This document shows, piece after piece, positions 10,396 through 19,613 of a stretch of 38,417 bases of DNA (position 1 is the first letter of the stretch; every line of letters starts with the position of its first letter). Under the pieces are notes generated by a model. That model was given only the letters and a program-made list of their open reading frames with translations. It was not told the DNA's origin and ran no database searches. Source of the DNA: Schoenoplectus triqueter. Lineage: Eukaryota > Streptophyta > Magnoliopsida > Poales > Cyperaceae. Made by a program: the position numbers and the translations under genes. The stretch covers positions 1 to 38,417 of the forward strand of contig CAXKVV010001322.1 in NCBI GenBank assembly GCA_964058805.1. The letters run 5' to 3'.

Positions 10396-10437
10396 TTGAA
10401 CCTAAATATATACAATTAGGGTTAATATATTTATTTT

Positions 10438-11085
10438 AGGAATTAAAGGGGTTCACGCGATCACTCGTTTGAATATCAAAACGACTCGGAATATACTGTT
10501 ATGAAAGAAAAATAAAATAAAAAGCTGATCAACTTTGATTAAGCTCTCCATTTTGAAAAGTAACGAAGACACCAAGTACCACACGTTTAATGAGATGAAA
10601 CCCAGCAGGAAATATAAGCCATGTATGAAATATGAAAGGAGCTGGCTTAAAACCATAGAAGAAAAGTGAACAAATTTGATTTTCTTTTTTTGTGGGGAGT
10701 TGTGCTTGCTTGTGGATTTTTGAACAAGCATAAACTTCACTACTTCACTACTGTTTCTTAAAACAAATGAAGAGTGCATGAATTGTGGAGATTAAATAAT
10801 AATTGTGCATGATGATTTATGAGTATGCTAACGGCGTGGAAACATACACCATTAAAATAAACTAGGGGGTACAAACTACTTAATTATGTACTCATGTTTA
10901 TTTCAGGAACTATAAAAAGGGATCATACGATGACTCATTTGAGTATCAAAACAATTCCGAATATACTGGTATGAAAAAGAACTCAGTACTCAAACTTCGA
11001 TTAAGCTCTCCATTCGAAAAGTAAACTAGAGACCATGTACCTCCGTTTAATAAAACTAAAACCAACTGAAGCTGGCTCAAAACGG
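10438..11085. repeat. Pair of diverged direct repeats about 465 bp apart
   Basis: 10,438-10,625 and 10,903-11,085 align over about 180 bp. Shared blocks include GAATATACTG, GATTAAGCTCTCCATT and a GTTTAAT(A/G)A block. They are an old duplication of local DNA. The 108-codon minus-strand frame at 10,453-10,779 lies across the first copy, has no recognisable domain and is not maintained in the second copy. Confidence 0.7.
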
Positions 11086-11562
11086 AAGAATTTTGTACCT
11101 CTGAGGCTATGCTATTATTACAAAATGTGATTTACGTTTAGTGATAATTGTGTATCCAAGGTTTACCAACATTATTTCTCGGGGCTTTTCATGCAATCTC
11201 CACTAGTGACTAGTGAGCTAGAGAAATAATTTACATCCTTCTCTCGGTTTATTCGCTTGAATTTCTGTGCTTAATTAATTTCTATTTAACTGCGTATTTC
11301 TCTAGATAATAATATAAAACCCAAAATAAGCAAAAGATAAAGCACAGAAAAAAAGCAAGGAAAACGCAACAAGCAATATAGTACCGCTAGCACAGAGCAT
11401 AATAAATACTGGCAATTCTTGATGCAAACATGCATCATATCTAAGAGAGCCCAAACAAGACCAATGAGCTGCATTCTTCCAAAGACCAAAACATAATCGA
11501 TCCACAGATTCAAACCTAAATGCTGACAATCATATGTATATTTTTTTTAAAATTAACCCTTT
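11086..11562. other. Region downstream of the FDM-like gene
   Basis: This is the 3' side of the minus-strand gene. Two overlapping 75-codon frames at 11,286-11,529 have no domain. It may hold the end of the 3' untranslated region; no other feature is supported. Confidence 0.45.
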
Positions 11563-11570
11563 CTTTAATT
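11563..11570 (-). terminator. Weak polyadenylation-signal-like motif
   Basis: On the minus strand AATTAAAG lies 25-32 nt past the stop codon of the FDM-like gene. It is a near match to AATAAA, but very close to the stop; real sites may lie further downstream. Confidence 0.2.
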
Positions 11571-11594
11571 AAAAAGCATCGATATGAGCATGAT

Positions 11595-14500
11595 TTAGGG
11601 ACAGCTCCTTTTGTTTTTCAATGACTTCCACTGTTTGAAAATGTACTGGATAATCTCCTTGAGTGTCGCCTTGCGATTCTCTTTAGCTTTCCATATCTCT
11701 TTAACCGAGTGGCGACCGTTAGGATTGTACTCATTCAACTCAAGAAGTGCAGTTTTGATTGCCTCATACACCTCGTCACCGTAAGTATTCTTCACCCCAA
11801 CAAGCTTCTCATCATCCTCTATTACCACCTGTACTAACAAAACAAGCAGGAAAACACAATGCATTAAGGATGATTGCTTTTTAAATGGTTTGGGATAGGT
11901 GAGAATACTGACCTCAACCTAATGGCCAACCCAACTAGCCAAGTACCCAATAATGTGTGGAGTTAGCAGGTACGATCTTCGGATGAGGTTCCTTGACCTA
12001 GATAAGGATTGTCTGGTTAATTAGCTATTAACCTAAGTGCTTTGCTTGACCCCTAGGAGGGCCCCACCAGACGCACATTTTTTTCTTTTTAAATAAAATC
12101 TACTTGCTCAAAAGGTACATGATCTGACTGTTTCATCCTTTTCTGGCCCAACAAGATTCTCTATAAGAAAATTGGCCCACATGAGGCATATGGAACCCAA
12201 AAAGACAAGGTAACTAGTACAAGTAGATCTTTCACTGACCAAAACCAACACATTGCAGTGCCAAAAGAAAATGAAAGTAAAACAACTTAAACCAAGAGAA
12301 TAAGGGTTCTAATTGCCTTTTCATCTCCTCGAGGGCCATCTTTCTTGAATGGGCACCATTCAGGATTCTTGAGCATGTCTTGCCACTTAGCAAAGGAAGT
12401 TGCGGCCCATGTTTCAGCATTCTTTCCTGGTGGTGCTGATTTTTTAAACACCATTGTGTTAAGCTCCCCCATCCCTTTTAGTACAATAGCTGTGCGGGGT
12501 CCCAAAATGTTTCCCAATCCCTGTATAATTAACCAAAGATTAACCTATATTACATATACTTACATTTACTGGTGCTCATAATTTCCTGTACTTAATTAAT
12601 TACTATTTTTAAACATGAGGTAATTCGCTTCTGTAATTTTCAGATAAGAATTTTTTTTTTCCTGGAAAGAGTAGATTGATATTGATACCTGGATCAGTTC
12701 CTTCCTGGCTTCCTCAACCTCATCTCTGGCTTTGCTCTCTCTTTCAGCAAGACCTTTATTGAGTTCTTCAATATACTCCAATCCCTCTATTTTATCATGT
12801 AATTCTTCCTTCAGCCCTTCTATTTTTTCCTTCTCTGCTGATTCATCATCACCGCCTCCGATGTGGTGCCTCACCTTCATCTGTCCTTTTAGCTTCTCTA
12901 TTTCCAGTTCGAGTTGCTGCTTTGCATCCAATTCTTTTTGCAATTGGAGAATCCTTTTCAGATTTCCCTCTTTCTCCCTCTACCATTGATATAATTCACA
13001 TTAGAAGTTTGTTGAGAGTTCATAATTGTATCAGGATGGATGATTACAAACTACTTCTGAGTATGCCAAACATGAAAGGGAATATATATTGACTGCACAT
13101 GGAAAATTGAAAAGAAAAAATGGACTGAACTACTGCAATTAGATTTTTGTCCTGAAGTTAATCAATGCTTTTTTGGAATCAAATGTGAGATTTCGGCATT
13201 ACTTCAATACAATGAAGTCATACAGAAGCAGATGCCAGCCATCCGTACCAAAATTAGAACTACAGAGCAGAGTAATTGATAGGATTAGAGAATGAGAGGA
13301 AGAGAGAATGATAACAATCTTTATTATTTTGGAATAATTTGATTACAATGGTAAAACCTTTATTTATAAATTAATGGTCTAACTAACTAATAACTTATCT
13401 AGTTAACTAATTCTAATCTCTAAACATCTCCCACATCACACATCACACATTGACACAATATCTCCTATACAATTCTACTCATCTCAATCTATATCTCTAA
13501 CATCCCCTCAAACTCATCATGCGGTACGCATGATGAGTTTGCACATATTGTGAGTTATAACATCTCGTCTTGTAATTTTGATTTTCAGTTACATCACGGG
13601 TCTCCTTGAAGAAAGAAAATAGAGAGGAATGAACTCTTATAGCTCTCTCAAAAAAAACCTATTGAATACTTCATGCTCTTTTTGAGATATTTTTGAAACA
13701 TCAATAAAAGAATATTTTGTCATTTTTAACAACAATTCGAGACTCATTTGAGTTCTCTTGAAAAGAAATGAAAAGAATAGAGGAATAAGGAGAAGCGGAG
13801 TCCGGTGCATTGTTGGATCAATTGGAATTTGATTGGAAATAGGGTTTTGGTTGTGAATTCTATAAAGGTTTTGGAAAATTATAGATGAAATTAGATGACC
13901 GTTATTTCATCTTTGAGCTTAATTTGACTCATCAGTAACTGGTTATGCAGCAATTGGTTTTGTGGAACCTGATTTTGTATCATCTAGTTTTGCTGAAACT
14001 GGTTCTGTGACGGATGTTAATTCAGTAGGTTCCTTTGTTGTAACACTCTTTTTGTTAATGTTAAGCTTGTTATCAAGTGCAACGAGGAGGTTCGACAACG
14101 GGATAAGGATTAGGCCAAGTACATAGTCCTGCAAGTAGTTTTGAACTCTATTGTTTGTTGAGCATCCATATCTCACACTGTACTGACAATTCCAGCGCAT
14201 AGACCCAAGCCGCAACGGCTCATTGAACTTTGGTAATGGTATTAGTTGATTCTTGAGTCGGGTATAGTGATATTGTCATAATTGTTACTTGATAGATTAC
14301 CACATATAAGTAGCCAAGAAAAGGTGTGCCTTCTTCATTCATGGTTGTCCACTCTTGATTGGCAGATGAGACTACAACTTGATTGTTGCTGATCACTCAA
14401 GCAAGCTCTAATCTTTGAATGGCGACCTCGCAAGCTTGAGGTTCTTTGGCGGTCCTGTGATTTTCAATTTATAAAAAGCTACTGGAGTTCAAGTAGTAGG

Positions 14501-17500
14501 TCTGGGGAGAAAAAGGAGGTAGAGGCGGAGTCCTCTAGCGAAGGAAGGGAAGCAAGGTCATGAGCTTGATCGTGAGTGGACAGATTGGCGAGATCACGAG
14601 CTCTTTCTCTCTTGATCGCGAGTGGACAGGACAGATGGAAGTGCAGACCGAATCAATCACTCAAAGAGGTTCTACAAGGCGAGCTTTGAAATTGAGGTAC
14701 CTTTTTCGCTCAGCGACGATGGTGTACGGGTTCCAATTGCAGAACTAGAGTGACAGAGTAGAGGCGAGTCTGTTGGCTTGTCGGAGAAGGTGATTTCTTG
14801 ATCAGAGAGGAGATAAGTAGAGAGGAAGTCTTGTTAGATGAAGCGACATAGAATGTCGGAGAAGAAACTGCACGATGGAGAAGAAACTACACGATGGAGA
14901 AGAAACTGCACGATCAGCGATCAATGAATTTCTTGAGCACCGATCAGCAAATTTGAAGCAACAATGGTCTTGATTGTGATCGAGGAATTAATCATATCAA
15001 ATCAAGTAGATCTTGTGGAGAAGAAACACGAGAGAGGCATAATAGAAGAATAGAATAGAGATTTATCGTTGGAATAAAATGTAAGAATAGCATAATAGAA
15101 AGTCTATTTATTGGGAATAACTGAGAAAAAGGGAATAAATGCTGGAATAGAATGGGATAAGGTCCACAGATTCTGGAATCGACGTTGACCTAATTCCAAC
15201 GATATTATTGCTCTTATATCATGATAGGATTAGAGAATGAGAGGGAAGAGACAGAATGATAACAATCTTTATTATTTTGGAATGATTTGATTATAATGAT
15301 AAAACCTCTATTTATAAATTAATAATCTAACTAACTAACAACTTGTCTAATTAACTAATCATAATCACTAAACCATTGGAATAATAGAAAGACAAACAAA
15401 CACACTAAAAAATAATTTCTACTTAAACTCTTTTCTTAACTCATTGTATATTGAAGGCATACAATTACATAATATTTTATGGTTTATATAGCATAGAACT
15501 TTCTCAAATTAACTCTACTACATTCCTAAAATATAATCCACATTTCTATAAATTACCCCCACTAATCCACTACTTTCTAAATACAGTTGTCTACTAATTT
15601 TGGCTACTGCCTTACATAAAATACCCCTACAATCATTCTATGTTTTTTGCTTAAATTAGTTTTACCAAAATAAATAAAAAATATTTTAGAAATATATTTT
15701 GAATCAATTCTCAACACTCCCCCGTGATTCAAAATTGCCAACTCCAAGAGCTGATCGATATTGTTCGAGTTAGCTTCCTACTAATGCCTTTGTAAGCATG
15801 TCTGCTACCAGCTCAAAATCAACAAGCATACGTCTCAACCAAATTGCTTGACACGCTGCCACATTTACTACATTATACTTAGCTTCTTTTGCCAAAACTT
15901 CTTTTTTCGTATATACCATATCCCATTTAATCTCAATCTATTCTTTTTCTGATTGTAACCTCTCTTCCTCTTCACATTGAGCTAATGCTAGATCCTTATT
16001 TAATCTGATCGGGATCAACCCTGACACCTTTCTTCCTCTCTAAGCACTCTACATACTTCACATGCTCATTCTCACTGCCAATACTCACCATGACAGCCTC
16101 TTTATTAGAAATTTTAAGCTCCCCTTGCACAACTTCAAAAATTGCTCGTGCCTCTTCACACACAACTGCCTCAGAGTACAATTTCATTCCTTCTGAAATA
16201 TATAGACGAACTGAGCTTTGAGGATCAACTGCATCTTCAGCCAAATATAATTCTACCTCAGAGTACAATTTCATTCCTTCTGAAATATATAGATGAACTG
16301 AGCTTTGAGGATCAACTGCATCTTCAGCCAAATATAATCCCTTAGCTATTGTGATTGTTATCGAATCACCCTCCTTTGTCACGACATTTTATTAAAAAGT
16401 TTTTCAACCCAAAATACTTTCAACTAACCATCTCTCATACCTTACTCATGGTGGCACCCGTTGGTATATGACACCACTTTATGTCTCCACCAAAAAAAGT
16501 TTATAGGTTTTTAAAAGTTTTTCTTTTACTGTCACATTAGCGGTTTCACTCACATATTTTTCTTCAACGATTTTGGCCATAAATAACTGTGCATGATTGT
16601 CCTTCTCTTCGAAAAATCTTGCATGTCCTTCCTTTTTTTTCTTCTTATAACAGTTGGTTTGCACATGACCGAACTTATGATAATTATAGCATTCCACTTG
16701 GCCTTTTTCCTTTTTCCTTTTGCTTCTTGTAACAATAGGCTTGCATATATCCTTTCTTGTGACAATAATAACACTCCATGTCTTTTTTTGATTGATTAGA
16801 GTGTTGTTGGTTGTCTCTGCTGCTCATGCTTATTCCAAGACCTCTTCCGCTGTGACTACTTCCTTGAAATGCTTTTGGTGAGGAACGCCTTAGAATCATC
16901 CTTCTCTTTAGATCTGTTGAGTCGAGCTTCATGGACCTGTAGTGATCCCATCAACTCATCAAACGTGTATGTGGATAGGTCTTTAAACTCTTCAATCGCT
17001 GCCACCACATGATCAAACTTGGTTGTCAAACTACACAACACCATCACAACTATAGATCTGATTGACTATTGTTGTAACTCATGTGAGAAATGATTGAACC
17101 GACTCATCTTGGTTCATGTTCAACGTCTCAAGCCCTACAACTTGATGGCTACTACCTTGGAACTTCCTTGAAATATTGTTTTCATAATAGTTCAGGCCTC
17201 CTTTGTAGTTTCTGCAACTGCAATCTTCACAAACACCGTGTCATGTACGACTTGCTAAATGAAGAAGAGTGCCTCTGCATCTCTCTTGGTTGTGTCGATT
17301 GGTGTTGGATCAGAATTCAATGCTCCAATATCTACCAGTTCCCATAATCCATGAGATTTCAGCATCGTATACATCTTGATGCTCTAAAACTCATAGTTTT
17401 CTCCTTTGAACAACGGTAACATCAGATTGGACATGCTGATGATAACGTTGCTGCTTGCTTCTGCCATTGAAACAGCCCCAATGTGATCGACATGCTCTGA

Positions 17501-19613
17501 TACCAAATTATTGGAATAATAGAAGCACAAACAAACACACTAACAAATAATTTCTACTAAAACTCTTTTCTCAACTCATTATATATTAGAGACATACAAT
17601 TACATAATATTCTATGATTTATATAGCATAGAACTTTCTCAAATTAACTCTACTACATTCCTAAAATATGATCCACTCTTTTCTATAAATTACCCCACTA
17701 ATCCATTACTTCCTAAATATAATTGTCTACTAATTTTGACTACTGCCTTTCCTAAAATACCCCTACAATCATTCTATGTTTTTTGCTGAAATTAGCTCTA
17801 CCAAAATAATTTTCTAAATAAAAAATATTTTAGAAATATATTTTAAATCAATTCTCAATATAAACATCTCTCACATCACACATCACATAATATCTCCTAT
17901 ACAATTTTACTCATCTCAACCTATACCTCTAACAGTAATACAAACCTTTTGTTTCTCAATGAGCATCAACACTTCTTCATTTGCCTTCTGCTGCTCAATT
18001 TCGGCTCTCTGGGAAAAGAAAAACGAAGAGAAAATGTTTAGCAAGGTAAATAACATTCGGACTAAAGCACACAACCTTTAATGCATGCATGTTAACCTTA
18101 AGCACTTGAAAGGAAAGTAAGAGTGCCAGTACAGGCCAGTTGTGTACATTCAATCATTGTGTAGTACAACAGCAATGCACCACGGACCTGTTAGTATGAC
18201 AAAAAATAACTACTTGCACAAAGTCATTTAAGTGTTTATGTTTCTTAGAATACCTTTTGCCTTTCATTTGCAAGCTCTTGTTTGTTGATTTCATATTGAG
18301 AGGACTCGATGGTAAGCTGCCTGTTTTGTTCCTCCAGTAGCCTCCTTTTATATTCCAATTCTGCCCTCATTTTTTCATTCTGTTCCAGTACCGATTGATG
18401 ATGTACACAGAACTCCTTTTCCAACATTTTCAGTTCTGATATTGCAAAGAACAAAATTCAAGCTATTGGCATTTGCATTGAAAGAAATAAAGTGTTAAGA
18501 TAAGCTACTACTCACTAGGCAGAAAACACAGAATTGGACCTGCACAAACCAATGAGATGGTTCTAACAACATCTATCCCTGCTTATACAAATTAGATAAT
18601 TATTTTTAAAACATATTTTAACATATCTAAGGTAAATTTCTATGGACAAAGGTCTCAAAGAGAGTTCCAACTTCCAACTAGTAGATGGTAGACATTGGAA
18701 GTTCAAACTAACCTTCATTATAGGTTTGAGTAAGCCTTCCTGTATCCTCCATAGCTTGAGCAAGGGACATGGCAGACGTATTGCACTTCCACTGCATTTC
18801 ATATATGTCCTGGTTCATGGCATCAATCTGTCCTGCTAAGTGGGACACACGAAAACCAGTCTTGGTCGACTCGTCCCTCGCAACATCATCAACTGATTTC
18901 AGAACCCCATGCTGCCTCAGATGATCTGCAACCAGACCTGACCTGTTAAAATCAACCTCCATGGCAATCCACCCATGAACCTCTTTTGATTTATTATCCC
19001 ACTGTTTCCAACTGAGTCGACCCACCCCACTGGAATGGAAATGTTTGTCGAATGACATCGCATTGCGAAAACCATCCCAGTCAGCACTGAAATCTACTAT
19101 GCACTTGCCAGTGTGCCCCTTGCAGTCCCATACGGGAAAAACCTCAGAAGGGTTGAATTGAGAGATCATTTCTTTGATTTCATCAGCTGTCATGCCCGTG
19201 TATTTGTCACCTTTGTACTTGACAGGCAGATTTACCAGAATAGCCTTCCAGGGCCAGACATACTTCTCTTCATCTTTTCTATGAGGGGGGACTGGGTTGA
19301 TAGCCACAACCTGGTGAGCTAGTTTAGAGTCCACCAAGTCATGCTTCATATACTTGGCAAGAGCTTGGTGCTGGGCTTTAATTTTCGGCCGGTGCTTAAG
19401 GGATGTACCAATGCCACTTGCATGTTGAAGGATATCTACATAATGGTATCTTTGTTTTTTCTTGGATGGACAAAAGGGGCATTTGTAAGCACCTGATTTC
19501 TTAACCTTGTAGTGTTTTGACTGCAATTGAGAGTAGATTTTTTTGACGCAGTCTGTAATCTCCGACTCACTGATATCAGATAGTTCTTCTTCTATGTCCG
19601 AGCTGTTGGTCAT
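11595..19613 (-). CDS. FDM: IDN2/FDM-family protein of RNA-directed DNA methylation
   Basis: Six exons join in frame to about 624 residues: 19613-18713, 18435-18254, 18008-17946, 12979-12689, 12520-12317 and 11828-11595. The first intron is phase 1; the rest are phase 0. Domains in order: zf-XS finger (Cys45, Cys48, His64), XS domain about 118-235 ('[12 protein letters not shown]' onward), coiled coil about 255-480, XH domain about 480-620 ('[14 protein letters not shown]', '[16 protein letters not shown]'). Order and length fit Arabidopsis IDN2/FDM proteins, which bind 5'-overhang double-stranded RNA through XS, dimerise through coiled coil and XH, and help guide DRM2 methylation in the nucleus. 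The start is MTNSS at 19613; the upstream in-frame ATG at 19646 lies within the inferred leader intron, whose acceptor TTTCCAG ends at 19637. Intron 3 (12,980-17,945) is mostly nested retrotransposon. Intron 5 seems to use a GC donor. No coding lesion seen. FDM is a family label; the orthologue is not resolved. Confidence 0.9.
13277..13502 (-). repeat. LTR of the outer retrotransposon (3' LTR in element orientation)
   Basis: 226 bp, TG...CA ends as written on the plus strand, and clearly similar to the split LTR at 15,222-15,373 plus 17,866-17,934. The many small differences between the LTRs indicate an old insertion. Confidence 0.85.
13503..15221 (-). other. Interior of the outer retrotransposon, no recognisable gag-pol
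   Basis: The longest minus-strand frame (13,943-14,215, 90 codons) has no retroelement motif. A 19-bp unit, GAAGAAACTGCACGATGGA, is repeated three times at about 14,861-14,914, and TTGATCG(C/T)GAGTGGACAG occurs near 14,564 and 14,613. The sequence is less AT-rich than its surroundings. Confidence 0.6.
15222..15373 (-). repeat. First part of the split LTR of the outer retrotransposon
   Basis: Matches the first two-thirds of LTR1 and stops at TAAAC (15369-15373), the target site of the inner element. The LTR resumes after the second TAAAC (17861-17865). Confidence 0.85.
15374..15716 (-). repeat. LTR of the inner Copia element (3' LTR in element orientation)
   Basis: Aligns along its length with 17,509-17,860. 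The differences are scattered substitutions and small indels, including a missing TTTTCTAAATA-like piece near its inner end. Confidence 0.88.
15717..15915 (-). pseudogene. Copia RNase H C-terminal remnant
   Basis: On the minus strand the sequence reads '[15 protein letters not shown]', a Copia RNase H segment (family form near [12 protein letters not shown]), followed by 'ADMLTKAL', one stop codon, then '[10 protein letters not shown]', the usual last residues of Copia pol. Little lies between the two blocks, so the reading frame is shortened as well as broken. It ends at the polypurine tract. Confidence 0.75.
15996..16382 (-). pseudogene. Unassigned frame in the inner Copia element, internal duplication
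   Basis: A 128-codon minus-strand frame lies between the gag and RNase H remnants. It holds a 29-residue tandem duplication beginning '[13 protein letters not shown]', created by an 87-bp DNA repeat. The rest ('[16 protein letters not shown]' end) matches nothing I recognise. As it sits inside a deleted element it is probably not expressed as a protein. Confidence 0.4.
16169..16340. repeat. 87-bp tandem duplication inside the inner Copia element
   Basis: Two nearly identical head-to-tail units start at 16169 and 16256, each beginning CCTCAGAGTACAATTTCATT. The only clear internal difference is GACGAACTGAG versus GATGAACTGAG, a C/T transition. Confidence 0.9.
16480..17467 (-). pseudogene. Decayed Copia gag with two zinc knuckles
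   Basis: From ATG at 17467 the minus strand reads '[20 protein letters not shown]' and continues with DUF4219/UBN2-type gag sequence ('[17 protein letters not shown]'). Stops replace Trp and Gln codons, and there are frameshifts. Two CCHC knuckles follow at about 16,732-16,773 and 16,650-16,691. In the first the His ligand has become Tyr ('GYMQAYC'); in the second the second Cys has become Tyr ('CYNYHKFGH'). Both changes are single transitions. Gag normally packages the element RNA; this copy cannot. Confidence 0.75.
17494..17505 (-). other. Primer-binding site for initiator tRNA-Met (inner Copia)
   Basis: TGGTATCAGAGC on the minus strand is the standard plant Copia primer site and lies three bases from the LTR edge. 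Confidence 0.9.
17509..17860 (-). repeat. LTR of the inner Copia element (5' LTR in element orientation)
   Basis: Pairs with 15,374-15,716. It adjoins the primer-binding site on one side and the duplicated target TAAAC on the other. Confidence 0.88.
17866..17934 (-). repeat. Second part of the split outer LTR
   Basis: Resumes the outer LTR after the inner insertion and ends CTCTAACA, followed by GTAAT. It stops 11 nt from exon 3 of the FDM-like gene. Confidence 0.85.

Larger units (their letters stand above)
15374..17860 (-). mobile_element. Inner Copia LTR retrotransposon, internally deleted
   Basis: It is inserted in the LTR of the outer element with an exact 5-bp duplication, TAAAC (15369-15373, 17861-17865). 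LTRs are 15374-15716 (about 343 bp) and 17509-17860 (about 352 bp); both begin near ATTGGAATAATAG and end TCTCAACA or TCTCAATA on the plus strand. A perfect initiator-Met primer site, TGGTATCAGAGC on the minus strand, lies at 17494-17505, and a G-rich polypurine tract, CACGGGGGAG, adjoins the other LTR at 15717. A decayed gag lies next to the primer site, and a scrap of the RNase H end of pol lies next to the polypurine tract. Protease, integrase and reverse transcriptase are missing. At about 2.5 kb it is half the usual Copia size. Confidence 0.88.
13277..17934 (-). mobile_element. Outer LTR retrotransposon, non-autonomous, 5-bp target duplication
   Basis: The 5-bp direct repeat GTAAT flanks the element exactly (13272-13276, 17935-17939). 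LTR1 is 13277-13502. The second LTR is split by the inner element into 15222-15373 and 17866-17934; both LTRs start TGATAGGATTAG and end CTCTAACA, giving TG...CA ends. On the minus strand the LTR is followed by TGATATAAGAGC, a two-mismatch version of the initiator-Met tRNA primer site, and the other end has a purine tract, TTTGAGGGGA, before the LTR. This sets the orientation as minus. The interior (13,503-15,221, about 1.7 kb) shows no gag, protease, integrase or reverse transcriptase, so it is a LARD-like non-autonomous element. Confidence 0.85.
12980..17945 (-). other. Transposon-filled intron 3 of the FDM-like gene
   Basis: The intron is 4,966 bp, and 4,658 bp of it (13,277-17,934) is one LTR element containing another. 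Without it the intron would be about 310 bp, like its neighbours (168-488 bp). The donor AAG|GTTTG is at 17,945 and the acceptor TAG ends at 12,980. Both retroelements lie in the same transcriptional orientation as the gene. Confidence 0.85.

Noticed and set aside
10453..10779. 108-codon hydrophobic minus-strand frame
   Set aside because: It overlaps a duplicated non-coding block, and the frame is not maintained in the second copy at 10,903-11,085.
12717..12989. 85-codon plus-strand frame over the coiled-coil exon
   Set aside because: It is the antisense shadow of the coiled-coil exon of the FDM-like gene, which has clean splice sites and continuous frame on the minus strand.
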